A stretch of 64,000 nucleotides of DNA from positions 1-64,000 of the forward strand of contig JBKQIY010000017.1 of assembly GCA_052148155.1 (NCBI GenBank), in the 5' to 3' direction. Position 1 is the stretch's first letter. The number at the start of each line of letters is the position of its first letter. Under the pieces are notes generated by a model. The model did no database searches. It was not told the origin of the DNA and was given only the letters and a program-made list of their open reading frames with translations. Below, piece by piece: positions 15,634-24,795 of this stretch. A program made the position numbers and the translations under genes. Source of the DNA: JBBQER01 sp052148155. GTDB lineage: Bacteria; Actinomycetota; Acidimicrobiia; IMCC26256; PALSA-610.

Positions 15634-18600
15634 ATGTGCGGAATTATCGCCGTTGTACGGCGCCCCCCGACCGGCGCGCCCCCGAATCTGGCGCCGCTTT
15701 TGGCCGAGCTCGACTCGGTCGTCGATCGGCTCAGCGAAGCCGGCGTCGACCGGGACGCCGACGCGTTACGCGCGGCCGCCGCGACGGTGCACACCGTGGC
15801 GCGCACCCTCCGCGGTCCGCTCGGCGCCGGTGCCCTCATCGCCGAGCCGGTCTCGAGCGCCGCGTTCGAGCACCGGGCGACCGAGCTCGGCGATCGACTT
15901 GTCTCGATCGAGGCGCGCCTTGACAGCGCCGCCGGCGACGACACCGAAAACGCCGACGACATCGAGGCGCGCAACGCCGCGCTGGTCGCGTGCAAGGACG
16001 CAGTGTGGGCGTTGCGGTGGGATCGCCTCGCCGCGGCTCGCGCGATCGAAGATCTCGCTGCCCGCGGTCCGCTCGGACCAGGGTCGCTGGCCGGATACCA
16101 CTCGATCCAGGTCGCGCTGTCGGCGCTCGATCGGCTCGAGGTGCGCGGTCGCGACTCCGCCGGCCTTCAGGTGCTCGTCGCGGCTCATGATCTCGACCTG
16201 GCCGACGCCGACGTCACCCGACTGATCGCCGAGCGTGCGTCCGACCCGCTGTTCACGTCGGGTTCGGTGCGTATCGCCGACGGCCACCTCGCGTTCGTGT
16301 ACAAGACCGCCGCCGAGATCGGCGAACTCGGCGACAACACGGCCCGACTGCGTGCCCAGATTCAAGCCGACGATCTGTTGCGCATCGCGCTCCGTTCCCC
16401 GTCGGCGCGAACGGCGGTGCTGTCGCACACCCGCTGGGCCAGCATCGGCATCATTTCCGAACCCAACGCGCATCCGCTCAACCACGAGGAGATCGACTCG
16501 AGCGGCCCGTACGTCGCCGCGGCGCTCAACGGAGACGTCGACAACTACGCCGACCTCAAAGCCCTCGAATCGTTGCGCCTGCCGCCCGAAATTACGACCG
16601 ACGCCAAGGTCATTCCGGCGCTGGTCTCGCGTCGCATCGCGGCCGGCGTCGAGCCGACGGAAGCGTTCCGCTCGACGGTCGCGTCGTTCGAGGGTTCGGT
16701 CGCGATCGGAGCCATCGCCGGTGCGAACCCGGATCAGATCCTCCTCGCGTTGCGGGGCAGCGGCCAAGCGCTCTACGTCGGCCTCGGAGACGACTGCTTC
16801 GTTGTGGCCAGCGAACCGTACGGAGTGGTCGAGGAATGCGACCGGTATCTAAGGCTCGACGGAGAAACGATGCTCGAGGCCGGCAACCCGGCTTCGCAAG
16901 GCCAGATCGTCGCGGTCGACGCCCGCGAGGCCGGCTCGATCAGCGGTATCAGCCGCCAGTCGTACGACGGACGCCCGCTGCCAGTCGCGGACACCGAACT
17001 GCAAACGCCGGAGATCACGACCCGCGACGTCGCCCGGGGAGACGCCCCGCACTACCTGCTCAAGGAGATGGCGGAGTCTCCCGACTCGTTCCGCAAGACA
17101 CTACGCGGACGAATTGTCGAACGCGACGGCCGGCTCGACGTTCGGCTTCCGAGCGAAACCTTCCCGCCGGTCGTCCTCGAACGACTCCGCGCGGGAACGA
17201 CCCGGCGTGTCCTGGTCATCGGCCAGGGCAGCGCCCACGTCGCCGGGCAGAGCCTCGCCCGCGTCTTACGAGAAGCGCTCGTCGCGCACTCTGTACCGGT
17301 CGAAGCACTGACCGCGACCGAGTTGTCAGGGTTCGAGCTGTCCGCCGACATGAGCGACGCGGTCGTCGTTGCGATCTCGCAGTCCGGCACGACCACCGAC
17401 ACGAACCGCACCGTCGATCTCGTGCGAGCACGGGGCGCGGTGGTCGTCGCGATCGTCAACCGCCGACAGAGCGACCTCGTCGACAAGAGCGACGGAGTGC
17501 TCTACACGTCCGATGGCCGAGATGTCGAGATGAGCGTCGCGTCGACCAAGGCGTTCTACGCACAACTGGCGGCCGGCGTCTTACTCGCGCTCGGATTGGC
17601 GACCGAGCTCGGCGCCGACACGGTCGCCGACCGCGCCCGCCGCAGCGAACTGCTTTCCGCGCTGCGCGAGCTGCCACCGGCGATGCACGAGGTCTTCGCG
17701 CGCCGGCCCACGATCGCGCTCGCCGCGCAGCGACACGCGCTCTCGCGGCGGTCGTGGGCCATCGTGGGTAACGGTGTCAACCAGACCGCAGCCCATGAGC
17801 TTCGAATCAAACTTTCGGAGCTGTGCTACAAGGCCATCGCCTGCGACGTCACTGAGGACAAAAAGCACATCGACCTGTCGTCGGAGCCGATGATCCTGGT
17901 CTGTGCCGCCGGTTTGCACGGATCGAACGCCGACGACGTCGCCAAAGAAGTCGCGATCTACCGTGCGCACAAGGCCGCCCCGATCGTCATCGCCGACGAC
18001 GACGAATCGCGCTTCGAAGCCGCCGCAGCCGAGATGATCTCCGTCCCGACGGTGCATTCCTCGTTGGCGTTCGTGCTGTGCGCGCTTGCCGGCCACCTGT
18101 TCGGCTACGAAGCGGCGCTCGCGATCGATGCGTCCGCTCGTCCGCTGCGCGAGGCACGCGGTTGCATCGAGGCACTGGTCGGGTCGGTCGACGCCCGCGA
18201 CCAGGACCCGCTCGCTGCGCTCGTGAGCGATCTCGAACCCCTCGCCCAACGTTTCTTCGACGGGTTGCGGGCCGGAAACTACGACGGCAGCCTCGAGGCG
18301 CGCACCGCGGTTCAGCTCGCGTCGATGCTTCGCTACGCGGTCGGTGTCGTTCCGCTCGACGCCTACCAAGTCGATTTCGGCAAGGTCGGGACACCCAGTG
18401 TGGTGGTGCAGGATCTCACCGACGCGCTCACGAAAGCGATCGAGGAGCTCACCCGCCCGGTCGACGCGATCAAGCATCAGGCGAAGACAGTCACGGTTGG
18501 GATCTCGCGCTCCGACGAGACGTTGCTGCAGGTGACGCTCGTGCGAGAGGTGCTCGCGGCCGGAACCGCCCGCGACAGTCTGACCTACCGGGCGCTGCGC

Positions 18601-19080
18601 ACGCTGGTCGCGCTCGACGGCGCGGTCGAGTCGGTCATCGGTTGGACGAGATACCGCATCGAAGGAGATCCGGCACGCGGTCCGGCGACGGTACGGGTCG
18701 TCGACCGCGGCGGAATCGCACGTGACATTCCGTCGCGCACAGCCGACAGTCCGGCGCTGCGCGGCACCAAGCACCGCGTCGCGACCGAACGGGAAGTGAC
18801 CGTCGCACGCGGCTACGACCAGCGGATGCTGATCCACGTGCCCGAAGTGAAAGGCGCCCAGACGACCGGCATCACACTGCTGCACGTGCGGATCGTCGAC
18901 CGGCTCGCCGCCGATGCCGCCCGACGAGTCCTCGAGGGATATCGCGACCGCTATCAGGCCATCGCCGACCAAGTGACAGAGTTCGAACCGGTGATGCGCG
19001 ACGACGTGCTCGGCAGGATCGGACTGGTGGAGCTCCTCACCGAGCCTGTCGTCCGGCTGGCCGACCACTGGAAGCAATAG
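15634..19080 (+). CDS. glmS: Giant GlmS-like glutamine:fructose-6-phosphate amidotransferase
   Basis: At 1148 residues this is nearly twice the usual ~610. The class II glutaminase begins MCGIIAVV with nucleophile C2, is split by a helical insert (about 10-160), and resumes with RGRDSAG (171-177), SHTRWAS (264-270) and NGDVDNY. SIS1 (about 520-660) has SQSGTTTDTNR and SVASTKAFYAQL; SIS2 (about 700-840) has KLSELCYK and EDKKHIDLSSEP, keeping the Glu and His of the isomerase site. The C-tail motif QAKTVTV (949-955, K951) matches the LAKSVTV of GlmS and is followed by about 190 extra residues. Next to glmM it most likely makes glucosamine-6-phosphate. Confidence 0.85.
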   Translation: MCGIIAVVRRPPTGAPPNLAPLLAELDSVVDRLSEAGVDRDADALRAAAATVHTVARTLRGPLGAGALIAEPVSSAAFEHRATELGDRLVSIEARLDSAAGDDTENADDIEARNAALVACKDAVWALRWDRLAAARAIEDLAARGPLGPGSLAGYHSIQVALSALDRLEVRGRDSAGLQVLVAAHDLDLADADVTRLIAERASDPLFTSGSVRIADGHLAFVYKTAAEIGELGDNTARLRAQIQADDLLRIALRSPSARTAVLSHTRWASIGIISEPNAHPLNHEEIDSSGPYVAAALNGDVDNYADLKALESLRLPPEITTDAKVIPALVSRRIAAGVEPTEAFRSTVASFEGSVAIGAIAGANPDQILLALRGSGQALYVGLGDDCFVVASEPYGVVEECDRYLRLDGETMLEAGNPASQGQIVAVDAREAGSISGISRQSYDGRPLPVADTELQTPEITTRDVARGDAPHYLLKEMAESPDSFRKTLRGRIVERDGRLDVRLPSETFPPVVLERLRAGTTRRVLVIGQGSAHVAGQSLARVLREALVAHSVPVEALTATELSGFELSADMSDAVVVAISQSGTTTDTNRTVDLVRARGAVVVAIVNRRQSDLVDKSDGVLYTSDGRDVEMSVASTKAFYAQLAAGVLLALGLATELGADTVADRARRSELLSALRELPPAMHEVFARRPTIALAAQRHALSRRSWAIVGNGVNQTAAHELRIKLSELCYKAIACDVTEDKKHIDLSSEPMILVCAAGLHGSNADDVAKEVAIYRAHKAAPIVIADDDESRFEAAAAEMISVPTVHSSLAFVLCALAGHLFGYEAALAIDASARPLREARGCIEALVGSVDARDQDPLAALVSDLEPLAQRFFDGLRAGNYDGSLEARTAVQLASMLRYAVGVVPLDAYQVDFGKVGTPSVVVQDLTDALTKAIEELTRPVDAIKHQAKTVTVGISRSDETLLQVTLVREVLAAGTARDSLTYRALRTLVALDGAVESVIGWTRYRIEGDPARGPATVRVVDRGGIARDIPSRTADSPALRGTKHRVATEREVTVARGYDQRMLIHVPEVKGAQTTGITLLHVRIVDRLAADAARRVLEGYRDRYQAIADQVTEFEPVMRDDVLGRIGLVELLTEPVVRLADHWKQ

Positions 19081-19092
19081 GCGCACCGACTG

Positions 19093-20553
19093 ATGCAGCC
19101 GGTGCTGACGCCGCTCGAAATGACAGCGGCCGATCAGCACGCCATCGCGACCGGCACATCTGAAGCTGTCCTCATCGAGCGGGCCGGGCGTGCCGTCGCA
19201 CGTCACGTCCGGCGCATGCTGGGCGGCACCTACGGACGGCGGGTCACTGTTGTCGCCGGCAAAGGCAACAACGGAGCCGACGGGCGAGTCGCGGCGCGCC
19301 AACTGCGGGCGTGGGGGGTCGGCGTCGACGAGCTTGTTCTCACGTCCGGACTCGAAGCGATCGATGTCCGACGAGCGTTGGCGCGGTCCGACCTTGTCGT
19401 CGACGCCATGTACGGCACCGGCTTTCGCGGCCGGCTCGACGGCACCGCCGCGACGGTCGCGGCGTCGATGAATGCGTCGACCGTTCCGGTGCTCGCGGTC
19501 GACATCCCGTCCGGCGTCGACGGGACGACCGGAGCCGCCTCCGACACCGCGGTGCGCGCCGACGAGACGATCTGTTTTGCGGCCTACAAGGCTGGGCTCA
19601 TGTTCGCGCCCGGAAGCTCGCTGGCGGGTGCGATCTTCGTGGCCGACATCGGGATCGCCGTCGAGGGCCGCTCACAGCTCGCGGTCTTCGACGCGGCCGA
19701 TCTCGCGCTCCCCGGTACCGATGCGGCCGCGCACAAATGGTCGTCAGGTTGTCTGGTCGTCGGTGGTTCGGCCGGCATGGTGGGTGCGCCGCTGCTCGCC
19801 GGCACGGCCGCACTCCGTTGCGGGGCGGGGATGGTGGTGTGCGCGGTGCCGGGCGCCGACGCGGCGTCGCAGGTGTCGGGTGCTGAGCTGGTCGCGCGGG
19901 CGTTGCCCGCCACGACGAACGGCGCACTCGACGAAGCCGCCGCGTTTGTGGTGCTCAAAGAGATCTCACGGTTTCGTGTCCTCGCGATCGGCCCGGGACT
20001 CGGTCGCGACGAACAAACCCAGGCCGCGGTACGTCGGATCGTGACCGAGGCCGACATTCGTGTCGTCATCGACGCGGATGCACTCAACGCGATCGCGCTT
20101 GCTCCCGCGGTCTTGGCGGCACGGGATGCGGCCGGGTTCCCGCCCGTGGTGCTCACACCCCATGCCGGCGAATACGCGCGGCTCGCGGGTCGTCCCGTCG
20201 GCGACGATCGGGTCGTTGCGGCGCGTGACCTTGCCGCCCGTCTGCACGCGATCGTGTTGCTGAAAGGTCCGGGCACCGTCATCGCCGCGCCCGACGGGCG
20301 TGCCATCGTGAATCGGACCGGCGGACCGGCGCTCGCCACCGCAGGAACCGGCGACGTGCTCACCGGGGTGATCGCCGGCCTCCTCGCCCAGGGTGTCGAG
20401 CCTTTCGCTGGTGCCGCGACCGGCGCCTACGTGCACGGACGGGCGGCCGGCGCCGCGCTGACCAGCCCTGACATCGTCGCTTCCGACCTCGTCGGTGCCC
20501 TACCCCGTACGCTGCAGGCGTTACGCGGCGGAGCTGATCCTTGGGAGAAGTGA
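19093..20553 (+). CDS. nnr: Bifunctional NAD(P)H-hydrate epimerase/dehydratase
   Basis: This 486-residue fusion repairs damaged, hydrated NAD(P)H. The N-terminal YjeF epimerase domain (about 1-215) has GKGNNGADGRVAARQLRAWG and DIPSGVDGTTGA. The C-terminal ADP-dependent dehydratase with ribokinase fold (about 225-480) has LTPHAGEYARL, KGPGTVIAAPDG and ATAGTGDVLTGVIAGLLAQG with its catalytic Asp. It overlaps alr by 4 nt (GTGA) and heads the alr-tsa cluster, as in many actinobacteria. Confidence 0.95.
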   Translation: MQPVLTPLEMTAADQHAIATGTSEAVLIERAGRAVARHVRRMLGGTYGRRVTVVAGKGNNGADGRVAARQLRAWGVGVDELVLTSGLEAIDVRRALARSDLVVDAMYGTGFRGRLDGTAATVAASMNASTVPVLAVDIPSGVDGTTGAASDTAVRADETICFAAYKAGLMFAPGSSLAGAIFVADIGIAVEGRSQLAVFDAADLALPGTDAAAHKWSSGCLVVGGSAGMVGAPLLAGTAALRCGAGMVVCAVPGADAASQVSGAELVARALPATTNGALDEAAAFVVLKEISRFRVLAIGPGLGRDEQTQAAVRRIVTEADIRVVIDADALNAIALAPAVLAARDAAGFPPVVLTPHAGEYARLAGRPVGDDRVVAARDLAARLHAIVLLKGPGTVIAAPDGRAIVNRTGGPALATAGTGDVLTGVIAGLLAQGVEPFAGAATGAYVHGRAAGAALTSPDIVASDLVGALPRTLQALRGGADPWEK

Positions 20554-21707
20554 ATGTCGTCGAGCACTCGGGCGCCGGCGTGACGACTGCGTACCGTCCC
20601 GTGTGGGCGGAGATCGATCTCGGCGCCGTGCGCGCCAACGTGCGAGCGTTGCGCGCCCACTGCGCTCCGTCCGGCGTGCTCGCTGTGGTCAAAGCCGACG
20701 GATATGGCCACGGCGCGGTTCCGGTCGCGCTCGCCGCACTCGAAGCCGGCGCGGTCGGGTTGGGCGTCGCGCTCGTCGAAGAAGGAATCGAGCTGCGCGA
20801 AGCCGGCATCGAAGCACCCGTCCTCGTGCTCTCAGAGCCGGTTCCCGAAGCGGCGCCGAGCGTCGTCGGCTACGCGCTCACGCCGGTCGTGTACACCCTG
20901 GCCGGCATCGACGCCCTCGCCAAGGCCGTCGCCGACCGAGGCGCCCGAGACCGGCTCGGTGTCCACCTGAAGGTCGACACCGGAATGCATCGAGTCGGGT
21001 GCCGTACCGACGAGGCGGTCGACCTGGCCGCCCAAGTCGTCGACCGGCCTGAGCTGGTGTTCGACGGCGTGTGCACGCATCTCGCAGTCGCCGACGAGCC
21101 CGGCAATCCGTACACGGCCGAACAGCTCGCACAGTTCGGCGCGGTGCTCGACGCGCTTCGGGTCCACGATCTGCCCACCGGCACCGTTCACGCCGCGAAC
21201 ACGGCGGGCGCGATCGATTGGCCGAACGCACGCTTCGACATGGTGCGGGTCGGGATCGGCTGCTACGGCATCGCACCTGCGGACGACCTCGAAGGACGGC
21301 TCGAGTTGGCCCCGGCGATGTCGGTGAAGGCGCGCGTCTCGCACGTCAAACAACTTCCGGCCGGCGCACGACTGTCGTACGGGCTGCGCTACGAGACCGC
21401 CCGCGCGACTCGCGTCGCGACGGTGCCGATCGGCTACGCCGACGGAGTGCCCCGCGAACTTCCCCATCACGGCGGGAACGCGATCGTGCGCGGTCGCCGC
21501 TGCCCGATAGCCGGCACCGTGACCATGGATCAGCTCATGCTCGACGTCGGCGACCTTGGCGTCGAAGTGGGCGACGAAGTCGTGTTGATCGGACGTCAAG
21601 GCGACGAAGAGATCACCGCCGCTTCGTGGGCGCGTGCCATGCGCACCATCGCGTACACGATCGTGTGCGGGATCGGTCCGCGCGTCCCGCGCGTCTACGT
21701 TTCATGA
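20550..21707 (+). CDS. alr: Alanine racemase
   Basis: Alr makes D-alanine for peptidoglycan with PLP. The PLP Lys is in LAVVKADGYGHGAV, and the second catalytic base is the Tyr of ARLSYGLRYET. Also present are VHLKVDTGMHRVG, VRVGIGCYGIAP and IAGTVTMDQLMLDVG. The GTG at 20550 overlaps the nnr stop and gives 385 residues; TTG 20541 or GTG 20580 are alternatives. The downstream hydrolase overlaps it by 4 nt (ATGA). Confidence 0.95.
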   Translation: MNVVEHSGAGVTTAYRPVWAEIDLGAVRANVRALRAHCAPSGVLAVVKADGYGHGAVPVALAALEAGAVGLGVALVEEGIELREAGIEAPVLVLSEPVPEAAPSVVGYALTPVVYTLAGIDALAKAVADRGARDRLGVHLKVDTGMHRVGCRTDEAVDLAAQVVDRPELVFDGVCTHLAVADEPGNPYTAEQLAQFGAVLDALRVHDLPTGTVHAANTAGAIDWPNARFDMVRVGIGCYGIAPADDLEGRLELAPAMSVKARVSHVKQLPAGARLSYGLRYETARATRVATVPIGYADGVPRELPHHGGNAIVRGRRCPIAGTVTMDQLMLDVGDLGVEVGDEVVLIGRQGDEEITAASWARAMRTIAYTIVCGIGPRVPRVYVS

Positions 21708-22747
21708 GCCGGACGCGGGCGTTCGCAAAGGTCGCCGGCGCCGCGCTGGGCGCCGCGGGCGGCCTCGCCGGCGCGAGTTACGCCGGTCAACGGCTCCTCG
21801 TACGCCGACTCCAACACCGACCCGACGGCGACGCAGCTCGAGCGCTCGACGCTCCGATGTACCTCGACCAGCGACTCGTCGCGTTCGACGGCGGATCGAT
21901 CTATCTCGTGGAGTCGGGTGACGGACCACCGATCGTGCTTTCGCACGGCGTCACCAATTCGATCCGCACCTGGTTCCATCAGCTCGAGTCGCTCCCGTCC
22001 GAAGGGTTCCGGACGATCGCTTTCGACCACCGCGGCCACGGACATTCGCAGCTTGGCCGCGCGGGACACTCGGTGGAGAATCTCGCACAAGACATGCGTA
22101 GCGTCGTCGAAGGTCTCGACTTGCGCGACGCGGTGCTGGTCGGTCATTCGATGGGCGGAATCGCGGTGCAGGCGTTCGTGACCCGCTTCGCCGAGATCGC
22201 CGCCGAACGGGTCGCGGGCATCGTGCTGCTCTCGACGTTTGCCCGGGCGCCGCTCGGGTCGCCTTCGACCCGAACGAAGCGGCGCATCGAACAGATCACG
22301 AACCACGCTCCTGACCTGAGTTGGATCTGGTCGTCGCCGAACCTCGGTTTCCTCGCGGCGCGGCTCGGATTCGGTCGGGATCCGCACCCCAGTCATGTCG
22401 AACTCGTCCGCCAAATGTTGCGCGACTGCCCTCCCCGCACCCGTCTGGAGGCACCGCGCGCCCTCATGGGACTCGACCTCACCGGCGACCTCCCGAACGT
22501 CCACATCCCGACGATGGTCGTCGTCGGGACCGCCGACATCCTCACCCCGCCCGCGCAGGCGCGCCTGATCGCGCGGCTGATACCGGACGCACGACTCGAG
22601 GTATTTCCCGGCGGCGGTCACATGTTGATGCTTGAACGCACCGACGAGCTCGATCGCCTCATCGTCGACTTCGCACGCGAGGTGGGCGCCCGCCCGGCCG
22701 GCACCGACCGTCAACAGCCGCCCGGCGCCGTCGACGTCGCACGCTGA
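21704..22747 (+). CDS. Alpha/beta hydrolase
   Basis: This is a 347-residue alpha/beta-hydrolase-fold enzyme. A likely membrane-anchoring or signal segment covers residues 9-27 (VAGAALGAAGGLAGASYAG). The catalytic Ser is in VLVGHSMGGIAV, the oxyanion region is VLSHGVTNS, the acid lies in GTADILTPP and the His in FPGGGHMLMLE. DHRGHGHS is also typical. The substrate cannot be told. It is tightly coupled to alr, an arrangement that I recall from actinobacterial alr-tsaE clusters. Confidence 0.88.
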   Translation: MSRTRAFAKVAGAALGAAGGLAGASYAGQRLLVRRLQHRPDGDAARALDAPMYLDQRLVAFDGGSIYLVESGDGPPIVLSHGVTNSIRTWFHQLESLPSEGFRTIAFDHRGHGHSQLGRAGHSVENLAQDMRSVVEGLDLRDAVLVGHSMGGIAVQAFVTRFAEIAAERVAGIVLLSTFARAPLGSPSTRTKRRIEQITNHAPDLSWIWSSPNLGFLAARLGFGRDPHPSHVELVRQMLRDCPPRTRLEAPRALMGLDLTGDLPNVHIPTMVVVGTADILTPPAQARLIARLIPDARLEVFPGGGHMLMLERTDELDRLIVDFAREVGARPAGTDRQQPPGAVDVAR

Positions 22748-22752
22748 GCCGC

Positions 22753-23658
22753 ATGTTCGTGATCCCGATCGCGGGTCTGCGCGTCGGTCATTGGACCGGC
22801 GCTGGCACCGGCGTCACCGTGGTGCTGCCACCCGACGGCACGGTCGGCTCCTGCGAGGTGCGCGGCGGCGCGCCCGCGACCCGCGAACTGGCGTTGCTCG
22901 AACCGCAACGGACCGTGACGCGTGTCGACGCGGTCGTGTTCGCCGGCGGCTCGGCGTTCGGGCTCGCTTCGGCCGATGGGGTGATGCGGTTCCTCGCCGA
23001 ACGCGGGCAGGGTTTCCCGACCGCGGGCGGGCCGGTCCCGATCGTCCCCACCGCCTGCGTGTTCGATCTTGTCGAGTCGCTCGGCAGGTCACCCGGCGCC
23101 GACGAGGGCTATGCCGCGGCGCGGGCCGCCGCTGATCAGCCGACCGTCGGGCCGGCGACGACGCCGACGGGCCCGGTCGGAGCCGGACGGGGAGCGACGG
23201 TCGGGAAATGGCGCGGCCGCGAGCATGCCGTCGCCGGAGGGTTTGGAGCCGCCGGTTCCCGCTCCGACGACGCCCAGGTGGTTGCCTTCGCCGTGGTCAA
23301 CGCGGTCGGCGACGTCGTCGCCGCCGACGGGCACGTCGTCGCGGGTTCGACCGCTCCCCCCACGGCGACGGCGTTCCCGACGTACGAGCCGTTCGAGGAG
23401 CGCGGCGCCAACACGACCCTTGTCGTCGTCGCCACCGATGCGGTCTGCGACAAGGTCGCGTGCCATCTCATCGCGCAAAGCGCGCACGATGGTCTCGCCC
23501 GGGCGTTGCGTCCGGCCCACAGTCGCTTCGACGGCGACCTGACCATCGCACTCGCGACCGGCACCGTCGAAGCTCATCTCGATCGGCTGCGGGTCGTGGC
23601 GGCGGACGTCGTCGCGGAAGCGATTCGTGCGGCCCCGATAGCATCCGGCCGGAACTGA
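22753..23658 (+). CDS. P1-family peptidase (DmpA/NylC-like, self-cleaving)
   Basis: The 301-residue product resembles P1-family N-terminal nucleophile hydrolases, which include DmpA aminopeptidase and NylC nylon-oligomer hydrolase. Seen are GVTVVLPPDGTVGSCEVRGG, VVFAGGSAFGLASADGV and GANTTLVVVATDA. By family analogy the chain cleaves itself between N220 and T221, and T221 becomes the nucleophile. The C-terminal HDGLARALRPAHSRFDGDL block is conserved. No signal peptide is visible, so it is likely cytosolic; the substrate is unknown. Confidence 0.85.
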   Translation: MFVIPIAGLRVGHWTGAGTGVTVVLPPDGTVGSCEVRGGAPATRELALLEPQRTVTRVDAVVFAGGSAFGLASADGVMRFLAERGQGFPTAGGPVPIVPTACVFDLVESLGRSPGADEGYAAARAAADQPTVGPATTPTGPVGAGRGATVGKWRGREHAVAGGFGAAGSRSDDAQVVAFAVVNAVGDVVAADGHVVAGSTAPPTATAFPTYEPFEERGANTTLVVVATDAVCDKVACHLIAQSAHDGLARALRPAHSRFDGDLTIALATGTVEAHLDRLRVVAADVVAEAIRAAPIASGRN

Positions 23659-23686
23659 CCGGAATGGTCTTCGGCCGGGGAGTGCC

Positions 23687-24322
23687 GTGTCTCTCGACTC
23701 GTTCTACGCATCCCCCCATCCGGCGCAGGCGGCCGGCGCCACGCTCGCCGAGGTCGCGGCCGCAGCGTCACGATGCGAGCTGTGCAAGCTGGCGGCCGGC
23801 CGAACCCAGGTCGTGTTCGGCGTCGGTCGATCCGATGCCGATCTGTTGTTCGTCGGCGAAGGCCCAGGCGAACAAGAAGACCTCCAAGGGGAGCCGTTCG
23901 TGGGTCGCGCCGGACAGCTCCTCACCCAGCTGATCGAAGGGATCGGTCTCACCCGCGACGACGTGTACATCGCCAATGTCGTGAAGTGCCGCCCGCCCGG
24001 TAACCGCGACCCCCATCCCGACGAGATCGACGCGTGCGCGCCGTGGCTCGATCGTCAGCTCTCGCTCATCCAGCCGCGTGTGATCGTCACCCTCGGAAAT
24101 TTCGCGACCAAGCTGCTCGTCGACACCAAAGAGGGCATCACGAAACTGCGCGGCCGCGAGTTCGCGTTCGCCCGGGCCGGCGTCGACGCGGCGCTCCTGC
24201 CGACGCTGCACCCCTCGGCGGTGTTGCGGTCGGGTGGAAAGGCGCTCGCCGAGGCACGCTCCGACTTCGTGCGGGTGAAACGGGCGCTCGCCCGGACCGG
24301 CCCGACGTTCCCCCCGACGTGA
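23687..24322 (+). CDS. udg: Uracil-DNA glycosylase, family 4 (Fe-S)
   Basis: A 211-residue family-4 glycosylase that removes uracil from DNA. The [4Fe-4S] ligands appear as CELCK near residue 26 plus later Cys in VKCRPPGNRDPHPDEIDAC. Catalytic and binding motifs are GEGPGEQEDLQGEPFVGRAG and HPSAVLR. The GTG at 23687 follows GGGGAG. Its stop overlaps the tsaE start, so it is cotranscribed with the t6A genes. Confidence 0.92.
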   Translation: MSLDSFYASPHPAQAAGATLAEVAAAASRCELCKLAAGRTQVVFGVGRSDADLLFVGEGPGEQEDLQGEPFVGRAGQLLTQLIEGIGLTRDDVYIANVVKCRPPGNRDPHPDEIDACAPWLDRQLSLIQPRVIVTLGNFATKLLVDTKEGITKLRGREFAFARAGVDAALLPTLHPSAVLRSGGKALAEARSDFVRVKRALARTGPTFPPT

Positions 24323-24795
24323 CGATCCGGACCGACTCCCCCGACGCCACTCGGGCGGTCGCCGCCGCGCTCGGCGAGCTGTTAGTCGCGGGCGACCTCG
24401 TCCTGCTGGTCGGCGATCTCGGCGCCGGCAAAACCGCCTTCGCGCAGGGACTGGCACGCGGGTTAGGTGTCGACGAGCCGGTGACCAGCCCGACGTTCAC
24501 GATCGTGCAGGAGTACCAGGGGCGCCTGCGGCTCGCCCACGTCGACGTGTACCGCCTCGACCGGGTCCAGGACCTGTACGACGTCGGCTTCGAGGAGTTC
24601 GTCGACGACGGCGTGACGGTCGTCGAGTGGGGCGATCTGGTCGAGCAGGTCGTTCCGGCCGAACACCTTGTCGTGCGGATCGAGCCCGGCCCGGCCGATA
24701 ACGACAGAGTGCTGGAACTGTCGTACCACGGGTCGCGATGGCGTGAACGGCGCGACCTCGTCGAGCAGGCATTGCGCCACAGGTCGCCAAGCTGA
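24319..24795 (+). CDS. tsaE: tRNA t6A biosynthesis ATPase TsaE
   Basis: TsaE, 158 residues, is the ATPase that drives the TsaB-TsaD complex making N6-threonylcarbamoyl-adenosine 37 in tRNA. The Walker A is LVGDLGAGKTAFAQGLARGL near residues 30-49. TSPTFTIVQEYQG, HVDVYRLD and VTVVEWGD are family motifs. GTG at 24319 overlaps udg by 4 nt, and the stop overlaps tsaB by 1 nt. Confidence 0.96.
   Translation: MTIRTDSPDATRAVAAALGELLVAGDLVLLVGDLGAGKTAFAQGLARGLGVDEPVTSPTFTIVQEYQGRLRLAHVDVYRLDRVQDLYDVGFEEFVDDGVTVVEWGDLVEQVVPAEHLVVRIEPGPADNDRVLELSYHGSRWRERRDLVEQALRHRSPS

Noticed and set aside
17581..19302. 573-codon minus-strand frame
   Set aside because: It mirrors the third positions of the GlmS-like gene and has no ribosome-binding site or family match.
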